Shown here piece by piece: positions 23,953-30,946 of a stretch of DNA of 64,000 bases. The position numbers and the translations under genes are program-made. Numbering within the stretch: the stretch's first letter is position 1; each line of letters begins with the position of its first letter. The notes under the pieces are model-generated. The model made no database searches, was not told the DNA's origin, and saw nothing but the letters and a program-made list of their open reading frames with translations. This DNA comes from Nonlabens sp. YIK11 (GTDB lineage Bacteria > Bacteroidota > Bacteroidia > Flavobacteriales > Flavobacteriaceae): assembly GCF_001413925.1 (NCBI RefSeq), contig NZ_LBMJ01000001.1:3078001-3142000 (forward strand). The letters run 5' to 3'.

Positions 23953-24486
23953 CTAAGAAAGATGAATCATCGCAAAAACCGCATAATTGACCATGTCTTG
24001 ATAGTTGGCTTCCAAACCTTCTGAAACTATGGTTTTGCCGGCATTGTCTTCTATTTGTTTAACGCGCAATAATTTTTGTAGGATCAAATCGGTTAGAGAG
24101 CTCACGCGCATGTCGCGCCAGGCCTCGCCATAATCGTGGTTTTTGTCCATCATCAACTGCTTGGTGATCGCGACGTGTTTATCATAGAGTTCTGTGGCTT
24201 GTTCTAGGTTGAGATCTGGTTGTTCGACGACGCCTTTTTCCAGCTGGATCAATGCCATGATGGAATAATTGATGATGCCAATGAACTCGCTTTCCTGACC
24301 TTCATCCACTTTGGATTCGGCTAGAGTTTGTAGGCCGCGTATGCGTTGCGCCTTGATAAAAATCTGATCTGTAAGCGATGGCAGTCTCAAGATGCGCCAG
24401 GCACTGCCGTAGTCTGCCATTTTCTTAGTAAAAAGATCCCGACACGTGCTTATAACTTGATCATATTGCTGGCTGGTGGCGCTCAT
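23953..24486 (-). CDS. DUF1599 (nucleotide modification associated domain 1) protein
   Basis: A 177-residue protein made of two similar halves, each with a DYGxAW motif: MADYGSAWRILRLPSLTDQI and NHDYGEAWRDMRVSSLTDLI. This double arrangement defines DUF1599. I use the ATG at 24486 (MSATSQQYDQ). The family is linked by name to modified-nucleotide metabolism, but a reaction is not established. It is divergent from folP with a 55-base gap, an arrangement I associate with many Flavobacteriaceae. Confidence 0.82.
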   Translation of the reverse strand: MSATSQQYDQVISTCRDLFTKKMADYGSAWRILRLPSLTDQIFIKAQRIRGLQTLAESKVDEGQESEFIGIINYSIMALIQLEKGVVEQPDLNLEQATELYDKHVAITKQLMMDKNHDYGEAWRDMRVSSLTDLILQKLLRVKQIEDNAGKTIVSEGLEANYQDMVNYAVFAMIHLS

Positions 24487-24541
24487 AAAGACTCTATAAT
24501 TTGGTGTAAATTGAGCCCACAAAATACGATAACCTATCCTT

Positions 24542-25372
24542 ATGTCCACGATAAATTGCGCCGGTAAATTGATTGATCTTTCAACACCTCACGTCATGGG
24601 CATCGTCAACATCACACCAGATTCCTTTTATGATGGTGGAGCGCTCAAATCTGACAAAGACATTTTGAAACAGGTAGAAACTATGCTGGCAGACGGTGCG
24701 ACCTTCATCGATATAGGTGGTTATAGCAGCAAGCCTGATAGTGAGGATATTTCAGCCGAAGAAGAGATCCAACGTGTTATTTCGGTCATTGATCTGGTCA
24801 AAAAGCATTTTCCTAGCGCCGTGATTAGTTGTGACAGCTTTCGCGAAAGCGTCATAGCAAAAGCACTTCAACACGGTATTCACATCGTCAATGATATAAG
24901 CGCAGGACATCTGGATGCCAAGATGATGGAAACCGTAGGCAACGCAGGCGTGCCATACATCATGATGCACATGCGCGGCACATCGCAGACCATGAAATCC
25001 CTAACCGACTATGACGATCTAGTTCTAGAGATCAACCAGTATTTTGCCGAGCGCGTCCACGTTGCCAGAGCTTCCGGCATAAAAGACATCATTATAGATC
25101 CTGGTTTTGGCTTTGCTAAAACGACCCAACAAAACTTCCAGTTGCTTAAGAATCTAGATCTCTTATATTTTCACGGTCTTCCCATTCTTGCAGGTGTATC
25201 GCGCAAATCCATGATCTATAAAACCCTAGGAATTACTGCTAGCGAGGCGCTCAATGGCACCAGTGCCCTACACATGAAATGTCTGGATCAAGGCGCCAAA
25301 ATTCTAAGAGTTCACGATGTCAAGGAAGCTATGGAAGTGATACAATTGCATCAATCCATTCAAAATAATTAA
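24542..25372 (+). CDS. folP: Dihydropteroate synthase
   Basis: A 276-residue TIM-barrel enzyme that joins 6-hydroxymethyl-dihydropterin diphosphate and p-aminobenzoate to 7,8-dihydropteroate in folate synthesis. Family motifs are GIVNITPDSFYDGG, the ring-binding loop DIGGYSSKP (usually DIGGESTRP), DPGFGFAKT, GVSRKSM and the terminal RVHDV. One palindrome copy lies in the segment SCDSFRESV. The next gene, cdaA, starts 18 bases downstream and is probably in the same transcript. Confidence 0.93.
   Translation: MSTINCAGKLIDLSTPHVMGIVNITPDSFYDGGALKSDKDILKQVETMLADGATFIDIGGYSSKPDSEDISAEEEIQRVISVIDLVKKHFPSAVISCDSFRESVIAKALQHGIHIVNDISAGHLDAKMMETVGNAGVPYIMMHMRGTSQTMKSLTDYDDLVLEINQYFAERVHVARASGIKDIIIDPGFGFAKTTQQNFQLLKNLDLLYFHGLPILAGVSRKSMIYKTLGITASEALNGTSALHMKCLDQGAKILRVHDVKEAMEVIQLHQSIQNN
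24836..24851. repeat. Iterated palindrome, copy 6 (one mismatch, coding)
   Basis: AGCTTTCGCGAAAGCG in folP, read as SFRES, a third reading frame relative to the other coding copies. Confidence 0.85.
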
Positions 25373-25389
25373 TCCTATTTTTACGAGGT

Positions 25390-26166
25390 ATGGAGTTACC
25401 AGAATTTAGAATCATCGACCTTGTGGATATCTTGCTTTTTGCAGCATTGATATTCTACTTGTATAGACTGGTAAAGGGAACCGCGGCGATCAACATCTTC
25501 ATAGGGATCGTGATCATCTATTTGATCTATGAGGTCACGCTGTTCTTGAAAATGGAAATGTTGTCCAGAGCGTTGGGAGCTTTTACAGGTGCTGGCGTTT
25601 TTGCCTTGATCGTGGTGTTCCAGCAAGAATTGAGGCGTTTTTTACTAATGCTGGGCTCCACCCAATTCACTTCTAAAAGAAGGTTTCTAAGACAGCTGCG
25701 TTTTTTTAAGGAAGACATAGATTCCAACAGCGGCGTGGTCGATGAAATCGTGACTGCCTGCAAACGTATGAGCGCTACCAAAACTGGTGCCCTGATTGCC
25801 ATCAAACGCGATGGCTCGCTGGATTTTCTTAAAAATTCTGGAGACACCATGGACATTGTTGTGAATGCACCCATCATCCAAAGCATTTTCTATAAAAACA
25901 GTACGTTACACGATGGAGCGATGATCATAGAAGGCAACAAGATTACCGCCACACGGGTCATTTTACCCGTTTCTGACAATAGAAAAATCCCGCAGCGATT
26001 TGGGTTGCGTCACCGTGCGGCTTTAGGGCTGACAGAGCGCAGTAACGCCATGGCGATTATCGTGAGTGAAGAAACCGGACAGGTTTCCCTGGTTATGGAT
26101 GGAGCCTTTGAAAGTTATGAAGATATGGACGATCTAGCAGACAAGATCAAAACACATCTGGACTAA
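25390..26166 (+). CDS. cdaA: Diadenylate cyclase CdaA
   Basis: A 258-residue membrane enzyme that makes the second messenger c-di-AMP from two ATP. Three N-terminal membrane helices (about 10-30, 35-52, 60-78) precede the DAC domain, with the active-site motifs DGAMII and RHRAALGL. c-di-AMP controls potassium and osmotic balance and wall homeostasis in other bacteria. The last base is shared with the start of the DUF3667 gene. Confidence 0.93.
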   Translation: MELPEFRIIDLVDILLFAALIFYLYRLVKGTAAINIFIGIVIIYLIYEVTLFLKMEMLSRALGAFTGAGVFALIVVFQQELRRFLLMLGSTQFTSKRRFLRQLRFFKEDIDSNSGVVDEIVTACKRMSATKTGALIAIKRDGSLDFLKNSGDTMDIVVNAPIIQSIFYKNSTLHDGAMIIEGNKITATRVILPVSDNRKIPQRFGLRHRAALGLTERSNAMAIIVSEETGQVSLVMDGAFESYEDMDDLADKIKTHLD

Positions 26167-27008
26167 TGGAACGAGAATGTAAGAATTGCGGTCACATGCT
26201 TTATGTGGGACACACACACTGCGCTAGCTGTGGTGCCAAATGGATCCAGAACAGAATCACCATGCGCAATGTCGCTTCTGATTTTAGCGATATGTACTTG
26301 GGTCTCGATACGAAGTTTGGACATACGTTTATAGATTTATTCAGAAAACCAGAAGCCGTTATCAACGGATACATCAACGGTCGACGTGTCTATTATATGG
26401 ATGCCGTTAGGTATTTATTAGTCGCCTTATTCATCACTGGTATCTATGTATTTGTTATTAAACAGACTAATGTCATGGATCAATACATGGAAGAATCTGG
26501 GCTACTTGACTCAATGGCGTTTGCAAACATGGGTCCAGAAGAGATCGAGAGACAAACCGCTCTTAGTTCTACCATGATGGACTATCAAGGTGTTTTTCTC
26601 TTATTGACGATCCCAATACTAGCCATCGCTGGCCGTATCACCTTTTGGGGTAGAAAGTACTTTAATTTTACGGAGCATGTGGTATTCTACCTATATACCT
26701 ACGGGCACATGGTAGTGGTTACAACTCCTATAAGTATTCTTTTGATATATGTTTCGCCTACAATCTTTTATTACTGGTCGTTTGTAGGGTTTTTATTTAT
26801 GTTTCTTCACTCTGCGTATTGCTACAAGAGATCTTTTAATCTAGATACAGGAACTATGATCCTAAAATCATTAATAAGTATCATAGTAATGGTTGTGATG
26901 ATCATCTTATTTATTATCATAGCTGCGGTTTTGTTTATTGCCTTTATTTTACTGGCTGAGAAATTAGGTTACGATGTTTCCTCTTTAGTTCCTGGACAGA
27001 GCACCTAA
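26166..27008 (+). CDS. DUF3667 membrane protein with zinc ribbon
   Basis: A 280-residue protein. The N terminus is a zinc ribbon with two Cys pairs (CKNCGHML and CASCGAKW), followed by a conserved FIDLFRKPEAVINGYINGR segment and four to five membrane helices from about 80 to 270. Function is unknown. It is coupled to cdaA by an overlapping start. Its stop overlaps the stop of the convergent ABC transporter by four bases. Confidence 0.82.
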   Translation: MERECKNCGHMLYVGHTHCASCGAKWIQNRITMRNVASDFSDMYLGLDTKFGHTFIDLFRKPEAVINGYINGRRVYYMDAVRYLLVALFITGIYVFVIKQTNVMDQYMEESGLLDSMAFANMGPEEIERQTALSSTMMDYQGVFLLLTIPILAIAGRITFWGRKYFNFTEHVVFYLYTYGHMVVVTTPISILLIYVSPTIFYYWSFVGFLFMFLHSAYCYKRSFNLDTGTMILKSLISIIVMVVMIILFIIIAAVLFIAFILLAEKLGYDVSSLVPGQST

Positions 27009-28777
27009 GCCACTTCTTGCTGTAGAAACTGTACCTCATAAAGGTTTTTGTAATAACCACCTTCTTTTTGGAGCAGTTCATGGTGCGTTCCCATTTCCAC
27101 AATTTCTCCTGCATCCATAACGATGATCTTATCGGCTTTTTTAATCGTGGCAAGCCTATGGGCGATGACGATGGACGTGCGGTCTTTCGTAATGATATCA
27201 GTAGCGTCCTGGATCAATTGCTCACTGTAGGCATCCACAGAGCTGGTGGCCTCGTCAAGTACCAAAATACTAGGGTTAGACACGTAGGCTCGCAAAAAGG
27301 CAATCAATTGTCGCTGTCCAGAACTTAACATGACGCCACGTTCCTTCACATTGTAATGGTAGCCATTAGGCAGTGAATTAATGAATTCGTGCACGCCAAT
27401 TTTTTTGGCGGCAGCTATTACATCCTCTTCGGTGATACTTTCGTCCTTTAAAGTGATGTTGTTTAGAATGGTGTCTGCAAACAAGAAAACGTCTTGAAGC
27501 ACCACAGCAATTTGAGCCCGCAATGATTCTAGTTGGTACGCTTTCGCGGAAGCGGAATCCACCACAATCTCTCCTGCATCGATCTCGTAGAATCTGGAAA
27601 GCAAATTGATGATCGTAGATTTTCCTGCGCCGGTAGCACCTACTATGGCCACCGTTTGACCGGCATTTACTTTAAAACTAAGATTTTTTAGAACCAATTC
27701 ATTCTCAACATAACCGAAATCAACATTCTTGAACTCAATGTCACCTTTAAGATTGGATGCGATCAACGTGCCGTTATCCTCAATCCTAGAATCGGTATCG
27801 AGTATCTTGAACACGCGGTTAGCCGCCACCATTCCCATTTGTAAGGTGTTGAATTTGTCTGCGATTTGTCGCAGTGGTCTAAAAAGCTTTTGGGAAAGGT
27901 CAATGAACATGACGATGGTACCTATTTCCACCAGTCTGAATTCTGACCCTATATTCATGATGACGCCTATGTACACGATGAGGCCTATCACGATGCTGGA
28001 AGACATCTCTGCAATAGGGAAAAAGATACTGTTGTACCACACGGTTTTGATCCAGGCCTTGCGGTGCTTGTCATTAATCTCTTTGAAGTGCTGGTACTCT
28101 ACCTTCTCGCGATTGAAAATCTGGACGATTTTCATTCCTGTCACGCGCTCCTGTACAAAGGAATTTAAATTACTTACCTGATTACGCACCTCTTCAAAGG
28201 CGATTTTCATCGCTTTTTGGAACAACCTCGTAGCGTACAGAATAAACGGCATAACGATGAGCGCAATTAGTGTGAGTTGCCAGCTGGAAAACGCCATAAA
28301 TCCTAGGACTACAATCATTTTGAGCAGATCAGAAATAATCACGAACAAGCCTTCTGAAAATATACTGGCAATGGTTTCTATATCACTTACCGCTCTGGTG
28401 ACCAATTTACCAACGGCGCTGGTATCAAAATACTTCATTTTGAAGCCCATCATATGATCAAACAACTTGGTTCTCAAGTCGCGTATCACTTGCTGTCCCA
28501 ACCAGTTGGCATAAAAGATAAAACTAAGTTGTAGTAGAACGTCTGCCATCAGGACACCTATCATCATATAAATGACGGTATCAAAACCTTCAAATTCTTG
28601 TGGTATGATGTGTTGATCAATGGATACCTTGATAAGGTAAGGCATCCCTAGAGCCACGACCGCGATGAGTATCGCGCTTACGGCTACAAAAATGGTGGTA
28701 AGCCTATAAGGCTTAGTATAGGATAAAAGTCGCTTAAAGAGCGACAGGTCAAATGCATTACCTGTAGTTGATGCCAT
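27005..28777 (-). CDS. ABC exporter (MsbA-like half transporter)
   Basis: A 590-residue half transporter that would work as a dimer. Residues 1-315 hold the six-helix transmembrane domain. The ATPase domain shows Walker A GATGAGKST, signature LSSGQRQL, Walker B ILVLDEATSSVD and the H-loop IAHRLATIK. Family members flip lipids, drugs or peptides; the substrate is not readable. A palindrome variant lies between Walker A and the Q-loop (DSASAKAYQ). Confidence 0.9.
   Translation of the reverse strand: MASTTGNAFDLSLFKRLLSYTKPYRLTTIFVAVSAILIAVVALGMPYLIKVSIDQHIIPQEFEGFDTVIYMMIGVLMADVLLQLSFIFYANWLGQQVIRDLRTKLFDHMMGFKMKYFDTSAVGKLVTRAVSDIETIASIFSEGLFVIISDLLKMIVVLGFMAFSSWQLTLIALIVMPFILYATRLFQKAMKIAFEEVRNQVSNLNSFVQERVTGMKIVQIFNREKVEYQHFKEINDKHRKAWIKTVWYNSIFFPIAEMSSSIVIGLIVYIGVIMNIGSEFRLVEIGTIVMFIDLSQKLFRPLRQIADKFNTLQMGMVAANRVFKILDTDSRIEDNGTLIASNLKGDIEFKNVDFGYVENELVLKNLSFKVNAGQTVAIVGATGAGKSTIINLLSRFYEIDAGEIVVDSASAKAYQLESLRAQIAVVLQDVFLFADTILNNITLKDESITEEDVIAAAKKIGVHEFINSLPNGYHYNVKERGVMLSSGQRQLIAFLRAYVSNPSILVLDEATSSVDAYSEQLIQDATDIITKDRTSIVIAHRLATIKKADKIIVMDAGEIVEMGTHHELLQKEGGYYKNLYEVQFLQQEVA
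27539..27554. repeat. Iterated palindrome, copy 7 (one mismatch, coding)
   Basis: CGCTTTCGCGGAAGCG in the ABC transporter gene, read on the minus strand as SASAKA. The mismatch breaks one symmetry base. Confidence 0.8.
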
Positions 28778-28780
28778 AAA

Positions 28781-29248
28781 TTATTTAAGCAAATGCGCGA
28801 CACTGGATCGCAATTCTTCTTCTTTTTGTGTGCCTATCACGTATTCTTTAGAATCGGTTTTGAAATGGAGACCTTTAGATCCCTTGACATTGTAAACCGT
28901 TCCCATTCCTGTCCAAATTCTGATTCCCCAACCACCTACAAAACCATAGTCAATGACTTTTGCTGTTTGGACATCACTCCACTTCCATTCTCTATTCAAA
29001 AATGGAAAGTACCTGATGTGTATTTTCTCGTCGGTAATAGTCGTTGTGAGTTTCATGTAAAAAATGGAGCCCATCAACACGATTCCCAATAAACAACTTA
29101 GCGCCGTCGCTGCCATGACGATCATATCCGATGATTGTCCAATCGCCACAAAAGCGCTGACCGCAATTATCAATATGACACACACAATGAGCAGCTTTAA
29201 CCACCACTGATCAAAACGTTGTTCTTCTTTAAATAAAATATTACTCAT
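28781..29248 (-). CDS. Two-helix membrane protein of unknown function
   Basis: A 155-residue protein. I use the ATG at 29248 (MSNILFKEEQRFDQWW). Two adjacent membrane helices (about 17-38 and 44-65) are followed by a soluble domain with TDEKIHIRYFPFLNREWKWSDV and a Gly/Trp-rich stretch, resembling a bacterial PH-like domain. No name is certain. Its start overlaps the end of truA by eight bases and its stop is three bases before the ABC exporter start, so truA, this gene and the exporter form an operon. Confidence 0.72.
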   Translation of the reverse strand: MSNILFKEEQRFDQWWLKLLIVCVILIIAVSAFVAIGQSSDMIVMAATALSCLLGIVLMGSIFYMKLTTTITDEKIHIRYFPFLNREWKWSDVQTAKVIDYGFVGGWGIRIWTGMGTVYNVKGSKGLHFKTDSKEYVIGTQKEEELRSSVAHLLK

Positions 29249-29999
29249 CGATCCAAATTTCTTGAGGATAGCGTACTCTGGTAAGATATAAACCTTGAGC
29301 TGGTGCACTGGCGCCAGCTTTGCCTCTATCTTTCGATTTGAGAATGCGATGCATATCTTCAACTTCCAATTTCCCGTAGCCTACTTCCAATAAAGTGCCT
29401 ACCACTGCTCTGACCATATTTCTAAGAAAACGATTAGCGGTGATGTGAAAAATTAGTTCAAAACCATTCTGTTCAAAGCGCGCCTCACTAATGTCACAAA
29501 GATAGGTCTTTACGTCTGTGTTCGTTCTCGAGAAGCATTCAAAATCAGTATAGTCCAATAGAACATCTGCTGCTTTTTGCATTAGTGCTATATCAGGTAT
29601 TCTATATAAGATATACCTTGATCTGTTCTTGAATGGGTCTGGTCTAAGATGGAAGCGGTATTCGTAAGATCGATGTGTTGCACTAAATCTCGCATGCGCC
29701 TTGTCGGTCACTTTTTTTATTTCAAAAACACTAATATCTTTAGGGAACCAGCGATTGAGACGATACGTCAATTGAATGGGATCCAATTCGCATTCCCAAT
29801 CAAAATGCGCAAACATTTGGGTCGCATGAACTCCGGTATCGGTTCTTCCTGCTCCAGTGACGTAGGTTTTCGCTCGCAGCATTTTTAACAATCCATCTTC
29901 CAGCACTTCTTGCACAGAAATACTTTGCGGTTGTCGCTGCCAGCCATGATAGGCCGTGCCGTCATAGGCAAGCTCAATAAAATAGCGCTGTTTTTGCAT
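29241..29999 (-). CDS. truA: tRNA pseudouridine synthase A
   Basis: A 252-residue enzyme that makes pseudouridine at positions 38-40 of the tRNA anticodon arm. The start has AYDGTAYHGWQRQP; the catalytic Asp is in GAGRTDTGVHA; FLRNMVRAVVGTL lies in the C-terminal half. It is the first gene of a three-gene operon. A promoter box lies five bases before its ATG. Confidence 0.94.
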   Translation of the reverse strand: MQKQRYFIELAYDGTAYHGWQRQPQSISVQEVLEDGLLKMLRAKTYVTGAGRTDTGVHATQMFAHFDWECELDPIQLTYRLNRWFPKDISVFEIKKVTDKAHARFSATHRSYEYRFHLRPDPFKNRSRYILYRIPDIALMQKAADVLLDYTDFECFSRTNTDVKTYLCDISEARFEQNGFELIFHITANRFLRNMVRAVVGTLLEVGYGKLEVEDMHRILKSKDRGKAGASAPAQGLYLTRVRYPQEIWIDE

Positions 30000-30004
30000 G
30001 ACTG

Positions 30005-30012
30005 CAAAGGTA
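30005..30012 (-). promoter_or_regulatory. Promoter -7 box of truA
   Basis: TACCTTTG on the minus strand, ending five bases from the truA ATG. Confidence 0.6.
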
Positions 30013-30031
30013 GTTGTTCAGAATCTGAATT

Positions 30032-30090
30032 CGAACTCGAACTGAACCCGAACCCGAACTCGAACTCGAACTCGAACTCGAACTCGAACT
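30032..30090. repeat. CGAACT hexamer microsatellite
   Basis: Six uninterrupted copies of CGAACT (30055-30090) follow a worn part with CGAACT and CGAACC units. A second short run, GAACTTGAACTTGAAC, lies at 30225-30240. The region between truA and the phosphoesterase holds nothing else recognisable. Confidence 0.9.
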
Positions 30091-30258
30091 TAAAATTGAA
30101 AAGCGTAAAATCGTTAAGTAGCTATAATCTTGAAATCATCAAAATGAAAACCAGTATCGAGCGGCAGGCGAGATATGGTTGCCTTGATGTGGTCTCCTAT
30201 TTCATGATTTTAATCATTAAACGTGAACTTGAACTTGAACCTCAAAATCTGTGTTTTA

Positions 30259-30266
30259 TAAATTTG
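30259..30266 (+). promoter_or_regulatory. Promoter -7 box of the phosphoesterase
   Basis: TAAATTTG, 18 bases before the ATG at 30285. A TTG at 30235-30237, inside the GAACTT run, is at a plausible -33 distance. Confidence 0.55.
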
Positions 30267-30284
30267 CCATCCTAACTTCGCTTC

Positions 30285-30773
30285 ATGAAAATTCTACTCC
30301 TTTCAGATACGCACAGTCATTACGACGATTTTATGGAAAAATATATCTTGCAGGCTGATGAAGTCTGGCATGCCGGAGATATTGGCAATCTAGAAGTGAC
30401 TGATAAGATAGCGGCTCTCAAACCTTTAAGAGCCGTATATGGAAATATTGATGACGATAAGGCAAGAACCCAATTCCCTTTGCATAATCGATTTGAATGC
30501 GAAGGAATGGATGTGTGGATCACCCACATAGGCGGCTATCCTGGACGGTACAATCCCAACATCAGACAGGAAATCTATAGCAATCCACCAGACGTGTTTA
30601 TTTGCGGGCACAGCCACATTCTCAAGGTAATCAATGATAAAAAGATCGATTGCCTACATATGAATCCAGGCGCTATAGGTATTCATGGCTTCCATAAAAA
30701 ACGAACCATGCTCAGGTTTGAAATTAATGCTGGGAAGATTTCTAATTTGGAGGTTATTGAAAAGGATCGGTAA
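30285..30773 (+). CDS. YfcE/MJ0936-family metallophosphoesterase
   Basis: A 162-residue calcineurin-like phosphodiesterase. Metal ligands are visible in LLSDTHSH (DxH), HAGDIG (GD), VYGNIDD (GN), ITHIGG and the final GHSH. The family hydrolyses phosphodiesters and phosphomonoesters with two metal ions; the natural substrate is unknown. It is transcribed alone and followed by a terminator. Confidence 0.88.
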   Translation: MKILLLSDTHSHYDDFMEKYILQADEVWHAGDIGNLEVTDKIAALKPLRAVYGNIDDDKARTQFPLHNRFECEGMDVWITHIGGYPGRYNPNIRQEIYSNPPDVFICGHSHILKVINDKKIDCLHMNPGAIGIHGFHKKRTMLRFEINAGKISNLEVIEKDR

Positions 30774-30792
30774 CTAGAAAAGTTTACAACAT

Positions 30793-30824
30793 AAAAAAGC
30801 CGGAATTGAGCTTCCAGCTTTTTA
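30793..30824 (+). terminator. Terminator of the phosphoesterase gene
   Basis: AAAAAGCCGGAA, loop, TTCCAGCTTTTT: a 12-base stem with one mismatch, 20 bases after the stop. Confidence 0.75.
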
Positions 30825-30946
30825 ACCTCAAACTATCAAGAAAAATCCCCCAAAATTTCTTGAACCAATTTGATTCTTCAAACCTAATTCAATTACTTAG
30901 AGGTTTTATTTCCAATACATAACTGCCGCCTATTTTAGGATAACTG

